NCBI GenBank assembly: GCA_022821965.1
Contig: JAJECN010000022.1
Coordinates: 1 to 64,000 of the forward strand
DNA length: 64,000 nt
Direction of reading: 5' to 3'
Source: Candidatus Poribacteria bacterium
Lineage (GTDB): Bacteria; Poribacteria; WGA-4E; WGA-3G
The position numbers and the translations under genes are program-made. The notes under the pieces are model-generated. The model saw nothing but the letters and a program-made list of their open reading frames with translations, ran no database searches and was not told the DNA's origin. Of the stretch, positions 53,169 through 61,200 are shown in pieces (the first letter of the stretch is position 1; each line of letters begins with the position of its first letter).

Positions 53169-54884
53169 ATGGTATCCCGCACGCGCTACCGATTAAAACA
53201 GCATCATAAATTTGAACAAGACGACCAAAAGTATGTCGCGGACCTCGAAACCGGCGACATCGTTCAAATAAACGACATAGAATGGGAGATCCTATCGCGT
53301 TACGAATCGCAGACGCATCATCAGATCGTAGAGGCACTGAAGAAAGAATACAAACTAACCGCTATTTTTGATGGAATTGAACGTCTGGAACGACTCGGAA
53401 AACAGGGTTTACTTCTGCATCCAGCGGTCGAGAACGTAGGCGGTTTTTGCCGGGGTGTTTCTTCAAGGTCATCTCACCCTTACACAGATCGGAAACCCAA
53501 GTTATTGGTCCCCTTCCATTTCACCAAGGAGAAATCGGCGTTAGACTACATCACGAACCTCAACCGCTATCAGTCCTTGACGCACCTCGCCGAGTTCGCT
53601 GAGTTGGAAACCTTAGCTTTTCAGGAAGAAAAGAAAGAAGACGCTCAGGATCTTAACGAAGTTCGCGTGCGGAATATAAGTAGCACGAAAAGTGACCCCT
53701 TGATGCCTCCTTGGTACGCGATGGATGGATACGATGGTATCCTGCTCCTTTCACAATTCCTCACGGACGATCTGCCATACTATAGGATCCGCGATGTCCC
53801 AATCGTCCACTGCATAGAGGGGGACCAGAGGCTGCAACACGTTTTGCTAAGGACACTCCTGACGCTCTATGCGTTCCAAAGTTCAAAAGATACACTCGTC
53901 GTCAAAGCCTCATGGATGAAAGCGTGGCTCGCTGAATTGGGCGTGCCCGTGGAGAACGTGCGAGTGATTCCCGACGGTATAGACATCGTTGAACCAACCG
54001 GCGACAAAGCATTAGCAAAGCAGCACACCGCCGCCATTTTTGGCAAATCAATGTTCGTTGAGAAACCAGCTGTTGGGCTGATCTCTGGATTTGAACCAAA
54101 TCGCGGTGCGGCGTGGATTTCTGAATTCGCGCGAACCCACCCGCACCTCGCTATCTTCGTCTACGATGCGATGTTAGCGCAGCACTACCAACATCCGCCG
54201 GAGAATGTCATCATCTTCAGTGTCGATGATGAGGAAACCCGTGCCGTTTTACCGGTATTCTTTCAGGCACTCGACCTCGTGTGCTTCCCCGCGATGCCGG
54301 GCACCCCGCTCCCGATCGTCTTAGAGGCGATGGCGTTCGGGGCACCTTGTATCGCCATGACGAAATACGGGATGCCACCAGAGGTTATCGGTGCCGGGGT
54401 CGCCGTGGAGGCGGAATGGGATAACTTCGGCAATTTCCACGTGCCGATGGTGAAACTCTCAGAGACAATAAACCAGTGGCTACACCCTTCCGATGCACGC
54501 ACCCAATGCCAAGGTTTCGCGAAAGAGATCGTCCAGCGATATACCCGAAAAAACGCTGCACAAGCACTCATCCAAGTATTTGAGGAAGGCTTTCAACGAA
54601 GGACAGACAATTTCCGGACACCGCGCGCACTGTTCCCACCGATCTTCTGCCGTCGGTATGAACCCGACACAGGAACACTAAGGTCCAGCGTGTACCGGTT
54701 GGGAACAAACAGATATGACCACCTTGAGACCGCTTTAGCAGAGGTATTAACTGAAGGGCATACACCTGCTGAAGTTGTGTCGGTTTTCAAGCATTTCCAA
54801 CGGGATAGCTCTACTCCCGTTTGCGAGATAACTCGTGCTGGAAATGGGTTTCCTAACAATAATACGGAAACCAATCCCAAGTAA
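53169..54884 (+). CDS. Second glycosyltransferase with N-terminal PqqD/RRE-like domain
   Basis: A 571-residue protein with TTAAAGGAATAAA before the ATG. Residues 20-85 (YVADLETGDIVQINDIEWEIL, VEALKKEYKLTAIF) are again PqqD-like. A GT-B domain follows, with VIPDGIDIVEPTG, VGLISGFEPNRGA and TPLPIVLEAMAFGAP at about 375-390. The first Glu of the usual E-x(7)-E pair is not obvious, so this copy may be a partner with reduced activity. In-frame bases 53443-53464 are a copy of the dispersed 22-nt motif and encode GFCRGVSS at the RRE-GT boundary. The 54896 gene starts 11 bp after its stop. Confidence 0.72.
   Translation: MVSRTRYRLKQHHKFEQDDQKYVADLETGDIVQINDIEWEILSRYESQTHHQIVEALKKEYKLTAIFDGIERLERLGKQGLLLHPAVENVGGFCRGVSSRSSHPYTDRKPKLLVPFHFTKEKSALDYITNLNRYQSLTHLAEFAELETLAFQEEKKEDAQDLNEVRVRNISSTKSDPLMPPWYAMDGYDGILLLSQFLTDDLPYYRIRDVPIVHCIEGDQRLQHVLLRTLLTLYAFQSSKDTLVVKASWMKAWLAELGVPVENVRVIPDGIDIVEPTGDKALAKQHTAAIFGKSMFVEKPAVGLISGFEPNRGAAWISEFARTHPHLAIFVYDAMLAQHYQHPPENVIIFSVDDEETRAVLPVFFQALDLVCFPAMPGTPLPIVLEAMAFGAPCIAMTKYGMPPEVIGAGVAVEAEWDNFGNFHVPMVKLSETINQWLHPSDARTQCQGFAKEIVQRYTRKNAAQALIQVFEEGFQRRTDNFRTPRALFPPIFCRRYEPDTGTLRSSVYRLGTNRYDHLETALAEVLTEGHTPAEVVSVFKHFQRDSSTPVCEITRAGNGFPNNNTETNPK
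53443..53464 (+). repeat. 22-nt dispersed motif inside the second glycosyltransferase gene
   Basis: Starts GTTTTTGCCGGGG and ends TGTTTCTTC, one base different from the arm at 35228-35245. The frame is kept, so the motif is translated. Confidence 0.65.
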
Positions 54885-54895
54885 AAGGTATCTGA

Positions 54896-55792
54896 ATGTT
54901 ATACACTGATTTTGGAAAAACACTCGAATCACGGCTTAGATCCCGTGCGGACCTGTATCCACACGCAACCGAATACCATCGCGTCCGATTTGAGCAGACA
55001 ATTCACCATCTCTTGCACGCCATCTTGAAACAAGCAGCGGCACTGATACAACAACCCGATGTATCCTGGAAAAACACAGAAGAGATCGTCAGCGACATTC
55101 TCCACTGTGGGGAGATGGACGTAGCGCAGCTCTTCTCACTTGAAATTCCAAACGAATTGACAGCAGACAGAGATTTTGAGGCAGTCAAAACAAAACTCTA
55201 CGAAACGAAGTATTATCCTATTGGTGAACACCTGAATTACATCTCGTTTCCGCCTGCTTTAGAACGGAAGGCGTTTATCCATAAACACTTCAGCCGTTTC
55301 AAAGAGAAATCGCATTTCTGCGATCTCGGTTTCGGTCCCGGCGTCCTAACGGCGTTTATTTTGGAGCAAGACGCTTCGTGGCAAATTGAGGGTGTTGATA
55401 TTAGCAAGGACTGCCTTCACCACGCCCAACGGCTTTTGCAGAAAAAGAAGGTTTTAGCAAGGAGCACGTTGTCAGTTGGAGATGTCCGTAGTTTACCCTA
55501 TCCTGACGACACCTTTGATGTCGTTACCGCCGTTGAAGTGCTTGAGCATATCCCAAATCCCGAAGCGGGCTTGGCAGAAGCGATGCGCGTGCTGAAACCC
55601 GGTGGACACGTGATTACCGCGCTCCCGGTGCAATTGCCAATGTTAATGCACCTCTACGACTTCGATACGCCTGACGAAGTCTTAGCACTCTATGAAAAAG
55701 TCGGGCTTCAGGTCGTTGACTTTGAGACAAAGGAGTTCAAACTCCAAGCGGGTTCTTTTACAGATACGTTCGCATTGAGCGTCAACCCTTAA
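54896..55792 (+). CDS. SAM-dependent methyltransferase in the peptide cluster
   Basis: A 298-residue protein with AAAAGGTATC before the ATG. A helical N-terminal domain (about 1-130) precedes a class I methyltransferase core: CDLGFGPGV at about 142-150, GVDISKDCLHHA, PDDTFDVVTAVEVLEHI and LKPGGHVITALP. The helical extension may dock a partner or the substrate. The substrate is unknown, but its position 11 bp after the second RRE-glycosyltransferase makes a role in the same pathway likely. It has no signal peptide, so it acts in the cytoplasm before export. Confidence 0.82.
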   Translation: MLYTDFGKTLESRLRSRADLYPHATEYHRVRFEQTIHHLLHAILKQAAALIQQPDVSWKNTEEIVSDILHCGEMDVAQLFSLEIPNELTADRDFEAVKTKLYETKYYPIGEHLNYISFPPALERKAFIHKHFSRFKEKSHFCDLGFGPGVLTAFILEQDASWQIEGVDISKDCLHHAQRLLQKKKVLARSTLSVGDVRSLPYPDDTFDVVTAVEVLEHIPNPEAGLAEAMRVLKPGGHVITALPVQLPMLMHLYDFDTPDEVLALYEKVGLQVVDFETKEFKLQAGSFTDTFALSVNP

Positions 55793-55813
55793 ACGAAAGG
55801 TTTTTACTTTACG

Positions 55814-56950
55814 ATGTCAGTTTATGAATACTTTCTTATCCTTTTAGCACTTGCTTTCTGTGGGTATGCCAGTTATACCGACCTGAAAACGCAAAAGATT
55901 CGCAACTTCTGTTCGCTCGGACTCCTTTACGGCGGAACGCTGAGCCAACTGATGGCGTGGTATCTCGGAACAACAACACCGCTCTACATCTTAGCACTTT
56001 TCTTCGGGAGCGGACTCATCGCCTTCGCGTTCTATTGGTTCGGTATCTTCTCACCCGGAGATTCCAAACTCTTTTGGGGACTGTGCCTCATTTTCCCGCT
56101 ATCACTTTTCAGGAACCTAAGTGGAAGCCTGAGTTTCCCGCCATTGATACTCACACTGAATATCATTGTTCCGTATTCAGTCGGAATGTTCGGGTACCTG
56201 CTTTTCAAGTTTGTATTGATGCAAAACAAGCTGGCACTCCTTCAAGCGTTCTTTAGCGCAAACTTCCAGAAGGCAGCACTCCTCGAAAAACTTTTCAACC
56301 TGCTGTTCTTCATCGGTATCGGAACCGCGCTGACATTTCTTTTTGAATTGATCGGGTGGCAGCCCGACCAGTTTCTGCGTCTGGTTCTCGTTTTGGGAGC
56401 GTTCGCTTTAGTTCAGAAGTTACTATCGCCGATTCCGAAAACACCGGTCTATTATGCGATTATTGGGTTCGCGTGTGTATGGCTCTCGGTGCAGTCGGCT
56501 CCATCTGTGCCGGCATTTCTCGCCGGTTTCGCCTTTTTTTTAGGATTATATCTCGTCGTTTTTGTTATTGCCAAGCAGTTGGTGCTCGGTTTAGCAAGCA
56601 TAACATTCGACAATGCCGTTGACGTGAACGGGCTCCAAGTCGGTATGATTCCCGCCGAGCAGATTATTCGGGTGACACAACCCGATGGCTCCGTCCGCTA
56701 CGAAAGAAAGCAGGTCGGATTTTCAAGCAGTTGGGACGACAACGTCATTGTTTCACCCGATCCAACAGGACTTGACGCAGAAGACATCGCACAATTGCAG
56801 CATCTTGCGGCAGGGGGTGCACTTGCGGAACTTGAGAACCAGATAAGGATTCAACCCTCTATCCGCTTCGCGCCCGTGATTTCCATCGGGGCACTGATCA
56901 CGGTTCTCTGCCAAGGCCCCTTTTACCTGAAACTCATGCAGCTATTTTAA
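55814..56950 (+). CDS. A24 prepilin-peptidase-like membrane protease
   Basis: A 378-residue polytopic membrane protein, starting 21 bp after the methyltransferase stop. The two catalytic aspartates of the A24 family are seen: Asp23 in YTDLKTQKIRN (residues 21-31) and Asp83 in the G-D-S-K box (FSPGDSKLF). This family (PilD, TadV/CpaA) cleaves leaders of prepilins and similar substrates after a glycine on the cytoplasmic face. After residue 100 it continues with at least six more hydrophobic segments and a soluble region (about 285-350) that typical prepilin peptidases lack. Its neighbours suggest it may process the small peptide made downstream. Confidence 0.75.
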   Translation: MSVYEYFLILLALAFCGYASYTDLKTQKIRNFCSLGLLYGGTLSQLMAWYLGTTTPLYILALFFGSGLIAFAFYWFGIFSPGDSKLFWGLCLIFPLSLFRNLSGSLSFPPLILTLNIIVPYSVGMFGYLLFKFVLMQNKLALLQAFFSANFQKAALLEKLFNLLFFIGIGTALTFLFELIGWQPDQFLRLVLVLGAFALVQKLLSPIPKTPVYYAIIGFACVWLSVQSAPSVPAFLAGFAFFLGLYLVVFVIAKQLVLGLASITFDNAVDVNGLQVGMIPAEQIIRVTQPDGSVRYERKQVGFSSSWDDNVIVSPDPTGLDAEDIAQLQHLAAGGALAELENQIRIQPSIRFAPVISIGALITVLCQGPFYLKLMQLF

Positions 56951-56951
56951 T

Positions 56952-57093
56952 TGAGTTATCAGTTATCAGTACGATTTTTCTGCGAAAAATCTTTCAGTTA
57001 TCAGTTAAGAAACCTTGTGGCAGTGTCCATAACGGTTACTCCACAAAAAACTTCTTTAACCGATAACTGACAACCGACAACCGACAACTATTA
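56952..57093. repeat. MITE-like GTTATCAGTT element with TTTTTCTGCGAAAAA insertion
   Basis: Left arm TTGAGTTATCAGTTATCAG, hairpin TTTTTCTGCGAAAAA, then CAGTTATCAGTTAAGAAACC; right arm CTTTAACCGATAACTGACAACCGACAACC. It lies between the peptidase and the heme-protein genes. Confidence 0.7.
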
Positions 57094-57138
57094 TACGAAA
57101 GGATTACAAATCAACAGATTTTGATTTAATTTGCCTCC

Positions 57139-59001
57139 ATGAAACGTGCAGTCTTAATTTTAGTGCTTTTAACAGTAGCGGTAACATTACCGCCCCTTTA
57201 CTCACAATGGGCAGAGTCTCGGAGAATCAAACAGATACAGGAAGTGAAACAACAAGCACGAACAGTCTTCGGAGCTCCCTTAGAGACGATTCTCTCAGAA
57301 CTCGAAAGCGGCGAACCGCCCTCTGTGGTTGTCTTGTATACCGGCGGCACAGAGAGTCATCTCGAACCCTGCGGATGTTATCAAGAACAGTCCGGCGGAC
57401 TCCCAAGACGCGCCTACGCCGTGGAACAGATTCGGAAGCACGGGTTCCCGACTCTTTTGGTGGATGCTGGCAACATCTTTGATGGGCAAGAGGAAATTGA
57501 TGCGAAGCGATGCGAGGTCAACCTGAAGGCGATGTCCACAATGGAATACGACGCCGTCGCACTCAGTGAATCGGATCTCGCTTATGACGAAGCCTATCTC
57601 AGCCGACAACGCGCTGCTGCAATGTTCCCTTTCTTAGCACCGAATACGGAGCGCGGCAATTTCACGCAGCCGTTCATCATTGAACAAGCCGGACAACATA
57701 CTATCGGTTTTGTCGTAGGCGAAGCGAGTGCAGAAGTCGTATTGCAAGCAGATGTTATTGTCGCTTTGGGCGATCCCGAAAGCACCGCACACATTGATGT
57801 CGTTATCCGTCCCGATGACATTAAGACGACAGTATCTGAAGACGGAACATTTTATCTCGGTTGTCCGTCTGAAGGCAAAACGTTGGGTGTGTTAGCACTT
57901 TGGATGGATACCAACGGGAAACTCGCACGCCACAACGCCACACAACTCGCATTGACAGGCGAAGTCGGCGAGTCCGAACCGATCCGCCAACTGCTTACAG
58001 ATTTTTATAGAGATGTTACGACTGAAAACCCAGTGCAGGGCGCGCCGCTTTTTGCCAAGCAACTTTTAGAGCAACAACAAGAAAACGGGTACACCTCAGC
58101 AGCAGCGTGCCAGCAATGCCATGAACAAGAATATCTCCAGTGGTCAGCAACGCGCCACGCCTTCGCCTACCAAACACTCCTGAAAAAGGAGCGATACTTC
58201 GACGCAAGGTGTGTCGCCTGCCATACCACCGGATTTGGATATCCAACGGGTTTCCAGATAGGAGACCAAAACGCAACGCTCGAAGGTGTGCAGTGTGAAA
58301 CGTGTCACGGTCCCGGCAAACAGCACGTCGGCAACCCGAAAAAGAGCAATATCCGCAGCGGTGCCGATACATCGCTCTGTTTGCAATGCCATGACACAAA
58401 GCACTCACCCGGATTCACCGAGGTGGTCGCACTCCATACCAAGGATGTCGATCACAGCCGCCAACCGATGAACTTGGAGGAACTCTTGACCGCACGCACG
58501 GCACGGATGGGAAAACCGACGCTGGAACTCTTCGTGATGAGCTATTGCCCGTATGGCGTTCAGGCGGAAGAAAAACTGATCCCGATCGTCAAAAAATTTA
58601 GCGATAAAATCAACTTCAAACTCCAATTTATTGCCCAAGAGAAAGAGGAACCTTCCACGCAAGATATAACACCCTTTACGAGTCTTCACGGCTATCCCGA
58701 AGTCGCAGAAAATATCCGGCAGCTCCTCATAGCACGAGAATATCCCGATCAGTATCTCGACTATATTCTCTGCCGCGGCAAGAAACTCGACAAGAGCTGG
58801 GAGGAGTCTGCACAGAAACTCGGTATTGACGTAGCAAGGATTCAAAGATTATTTGACAATCCGGAGGCAGAGCAACTTTTCAGAGAAAACATTAAACGCG
58901 CCGCCGCACTCGGCATCAGAGCCTCCCCGACGATTTTCGTGGATGGGCATAAATTTCGAGCAAATCAATTACTACGAGCGAGTGGAACACCGTGCCAGTA
59001 A
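57139..59001 (+). CDS. Metallophosphatase-like, tetraheme c-type cytochrome and thioredoxin-fold fusion
   Basis: A 620-residue exported protein with an N-terminal membrane anchor (LILVLLTVAVTLPPLY). Three parts follow. Residues 60-290 look like a 5'-nucleotidase/metallophosphatase fold (TGGTESHLEPCGC, LLVDAGNIFD), although not every metal ligand is present. About 315-425 hold four CxxCH heme sites: CQQCH (324), CVACH (358), CETCH (385) and CLQCH (413), as in cytochrome c554-like proteins. Residues 456-615 are a DsbA/thioredoxin-type domain (LELFVMSYCPYG, later ASPTIFVDG) in which the second active Cys is Gly. The periplasmic redox role fits disulfide or side-chain chemistry on the adjacent Cys-rich peptide. 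There is no clear ribosome-binding site. Confidence 0.8.
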   Translation: MKRAVLILVLLTVAVTLPPLYSQWAESRRIKQIQEVKQQARTVFGAPLETILSELESGEPPSVVVLYTGGTESHLEPCGCYQEQSGGLPRRAYAVEQIRKHGFPTLLVDAGNIFDGQEEIDAKRCEVNLKAMSTMEYDAVALSESDLAYDEAYLSRQRAAAMFPFLAPNTERGNFTQPFIIEQAGQHTIGFVVGEASAEVVLQADVIVALGDPESTAHIDVVIRPDDIKTTVSEDGTFYLGCPSEGKTLGVLALWMDTNGKLARHNATQLALTGEVGESEPIRQLLTDFYRDVTTENPVQGAPLFAKQLLEQQQENGYTSAAACQQCHEQEYLQWSATRHAFAYQTLLKKERYFDARCVACHTTGFGYPTGFQIGDQNATLEGVQCETCHGPGKQHVGNPKKSNIRSGADTSLCLQCHDTKHSPGFTEVVALHTKDVDHSRQPMNLEELLTARTARMGKPTLELFVMSYCPYGVQAEEKLIPIVKKFSDKINFKLQFIAQEKEEPSTQDITPFTSLHGYPEVAENIRQLLIAREYPDQYLDYILCRGKKLDKSWEESAQKLGIDVARIQRLFDNPEAEQLFRENIKRAAALGIRASPTIFVDGHKFRANQLLRASGTPCQ

Positions 59002-59150
59002 TTTCAGATCGAAAAGCCATTAGAGAGCATGTCTAGCGGGAAGGCTTCACCCCAGCAGCGATAGTATTCGTCCTGGAGATGGTGTTCCCAACACTGTTCG
59101 GAAATCAATCTTGCCGGAACAGAAGCACCGGTAGAAAGGAGGTAACCGAT

Positions 59151-59405
59151 ATGAAGAACACCGTCCGTAGTAAAATCAGTGCCTTCCTCAAATCTGAGGA
59201 AGGGCGTATTGGTGTTAAATCACCCTTGACCTTGGGTGCCGCAAGCGCGAGTTTGTTGTTGGCTCAGGCAATAGTTACCCCCTCCGCTCACGCACATTGG
59301 GAGTGTTATTCAAATGATGACTGTTCGACAGGTGAGTATTGCGTTCCTTGGTGCGAGACGTGGATTGTAGGGACTTGTGGCAGATGGCACACTAATTGTG
59401 AATAA
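59151..59405 (+). CDS. Cys-rich precursor-like peptide
   Basis: An 84-residue product with an almost ideal AAAGGAGGTAACC before the ATG. Residues 1-20 are basic and helical (RSKISAFLKSEEG), followed by a hydrophobic stretch (LTLGAASASLLLAQAIV) and an A-H-A cleavage-like site at about 46-48. The remaining 36 residues hold six cysteines (52, 58, 64, 68, 76 and 83) spaced C-x5-C-x5-C-x3-C-x7-C-x6-C, plus four tryptophans. The EEG-then-hydrophobic pattern resembles the Flp prepilin cut site, although +5 is Lys rather than Glu. It could be a modified RiPP-like peptide, a pilin-like surface peptide or a knottin. No homologue is known to me. Confidence 0.75.
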   Translation: MKNTVRSKISAFLKSEEGRIGVKSPLTLGAASASLLLAQAIVTPSAHAHWECYSNDDCSTGEYCVPWCETWIVGTCGRWHTNCE

Positions 59406-59513
59406 CTTGATTCTTAATCAGGTTAACTAAGGATCTGCTAATTGATTGACAATCCATTTCCGGCGGTTCGCTGTCTCTGGCAGGGAGCCGCCATTACCAA
59501 AATAGAGTTTCCA

Positions 59514-60968
59514 ATGAATCCTAATATCTTCCGAGCGTATGATATCCGCGGCATTTTCGATGTAGACTTTGAACCGAAAGACTTCTATCGAATCGCGTGT
59601 GCGTATACCGACTGCTTTCAACCGAGAACCGTCGCGTTAGGACACGATGTCCGCGAGAGTTCACTCCAATTGTGCCAGCAAGTCGCCGCAGGGTTTCAAG
59701 ATTCCGGGGTCAATGTCCTGGATCTCGGTCGAGTTTCAACAGATATGCTCTATTTCGCCGTGGCGCACTACCAAGCAGACGGAGGAATTGTGATCTCGGC
59801 ATCTCATAATCCGGCTATGTATAACGGTATGAAATTAGTCCGCCAGCATGCCGCACCGCTCTCCGCTGATACCGGACTCTTTGATGTGCGCGATGCCCTT
59901 AAAAACGACCCCGCATTTGAGAAACAGAACGGACATGACTCGGGAACCCGTCGGTCAATGCAGTTCATGGATGCCTACCTATCACACCTCCGTTCGTTTG
60001 TAAATTTACAACGGTTGAGCAGGCGGCGAATTGTTATCAACGCTAATGGTGGACTCGCGGGACAGATTGCTGAACGCTTATTGGAGGACACACCGATTCA
60101 GGTGTGTAAGCAGTTGTTTGTAGAACCAGACGGGAGTTTCGCACAAATTCCGGCAGGTCGACCGGATCCGCTGCGACCAGAGAATCGCGAGCTCACCACG
60201 GAAGCCGTTCGGCAAACAGGTGCAGACTTAGCGGTCGCATGGGATGCTGATGCCGACAGATGTTTCTTCTTTGATGAAACTGGAGAGTTTGTTGAGGGTT
60301 GCTACATCACGGCGTTGCTTGCCGAGAGTCTCCTTCAGCGTGAAGGTGACGGCAGTGTCATTTTCGATCCGAGAGCCGTCTGGGCAGTAGAGAACGCTGT
60401 CGTTGCTGCCAACGGCATACCCATCCTCAACAGGTGTGGGCACTCCTTTATCAAGGCACGCATGCGAAAGACAGGTGCCCTGTTTGCTGGAGAGGCGAGC
60501 GGACACTATTATTTCAGAGACAATTTCTATGCAGATAACGGCATGATCCCCTTTCTGCTTATGCTTGAGTTGCTCAGCCTCCAACGAGTATCTCTCGCTG
60601 AAGCCGTGCACCGCCTACGAACCACATATCCGGTCTCCGGTGAGATCAACTTCTCGTTTGAGACCCATCATCATCTACAAGACACATTCGCTGCGGTCAG
60701 TGGTGCGATCCACGCTTGGGGCAATTCGTGTTTTGAAGCACCGATTGATGGGTTGTCCGTCAGGTTTCTGTCAGATTCCAGTGCTCCGGAGCGCGGCAGC
60801 TGGCGTTTCAATCTCCGGGAATCCAACACAGAGCCGCTGCTACGACTGAATGTTGAGGCTGTTGGGTGCGAGGCACTCCTCATCGAAAAAACGGCGAAAA
60901 TCAGTGAGAAACTCGAAAGCATCGGCGGCAGACGAGAAACAAAATTCCGATGGGAATCTGAGGAATAG
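59514..60968 (+). CDS. Phosphomannomutase/phosphoglucomutase
   Basis: A 484-residue enzyme from the ATG at 59514, where the family start MNPNIFRAYDIRG lies; a TTG 24 codons upstream is open. The phosphoserine loop is ISASHNPAMYNG (Ser about 97), the metal site is WDADADRCFFFD (about 242), the sugar-binding loop is GEASGHYYF, and the phosphate-binding loop is RESNTEPLLRL near the end. It interconverts hexose 1- and 6-phosphates and so supplies nucleotide-sugar donors. Its place at the end of the peptide cluster, 109 bp after the Cys-rich peptide gene, fits a glycosylation pathway, though housekeeping use is also possible. Confidence 0.9.
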   Translation: MNPNIFRAYDIRGIFDVDFEPKDFYRIACAYTDCFQPRTVALGHDVRESSLQLCQQVAAGFQDSGVNVLDLGRVSTDMLYFAVAHYQADGGIVISASHNPAMYNGMKLVRQHAAPLSADTGLFDVRDALKNDPAFEKQNGHDSGTRRSMQFMDAYLSHLRSFVNLQRLSRRRIVINANGGLAGQIAERLLEDTPIQVCKQLFVEPDGSFAQIPAGRPDPLRPENRELTTEAVRQTGADLAVAWDADADRCFFFDETGEFVEGCYITALLAESLLQREGDGSVIFDPRAVWAVENAVVAANGIPILNRCGHSFIKARMRKTGALFAGEASGHYYFRDNFYADNGMIPFLLMLELLSLQRVSLAEAVHRLRTTYPVSGEINFSFETHHHLQDTFAAVSGAIHAWGNSCFEAPIDGLSVRFLSDSSAPERGSWRFNLRESNTEPLLRLNVEAVGCEALLIEKTAKISEKLESIGGRRETKFRWESEE

Positions 60969-61078
60969 TCATCAGTCATCGGTTATCGGTCATCGGTTAA
61001 AGAGGGGTATGGTTTAATCAAAAACCTCTTGTAACTCTCACTGCGAGATAAACTGACAACTGATAACTGACAACTATT
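60968..61078. repeat. MITE-like GTTATCAGTT inverted-repeat element
   Basis: Left arm CATCAGTCATCGGTTATCGGTC, then GTTAAAGAGGGG; right arm CTTGTAACTC and AAACTGACAACTGATAACTG. It marks the boundary between the peptide cluster and the sigma-factor gene. Confidence 0.7.
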
Positions 61079-61085
61079 AAAACTA

Positions 61086-61115
61086 ATGACTAATTACTAT
61101 TGTATCTGGTATACT
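61086..61115 (+). promoter_or_regulatory. Possible sigma-70-type promoter for the sigma-factor gene
   Basis: ATGACT and TATACT are 18 nt apart, 85 bp before the start codon. Only the -10 is a good match. Confidence 0.35.
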
Positions 61116-61200
61116 CTTTGCGAAAAAAGCAAAAATCCCCTTATACTGATACACGGAAACCAGTTACCTCAAGGAACATTGCTCGCGATGGAGAATTCCA

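Noticed and set aside
59151-59405. Lantibiotic-type precursor
   Set aside because: There is no LanB, LanM, LanC or LanKC-like gene nearby, and the tail is poor in Ser/Thr next to Cys.
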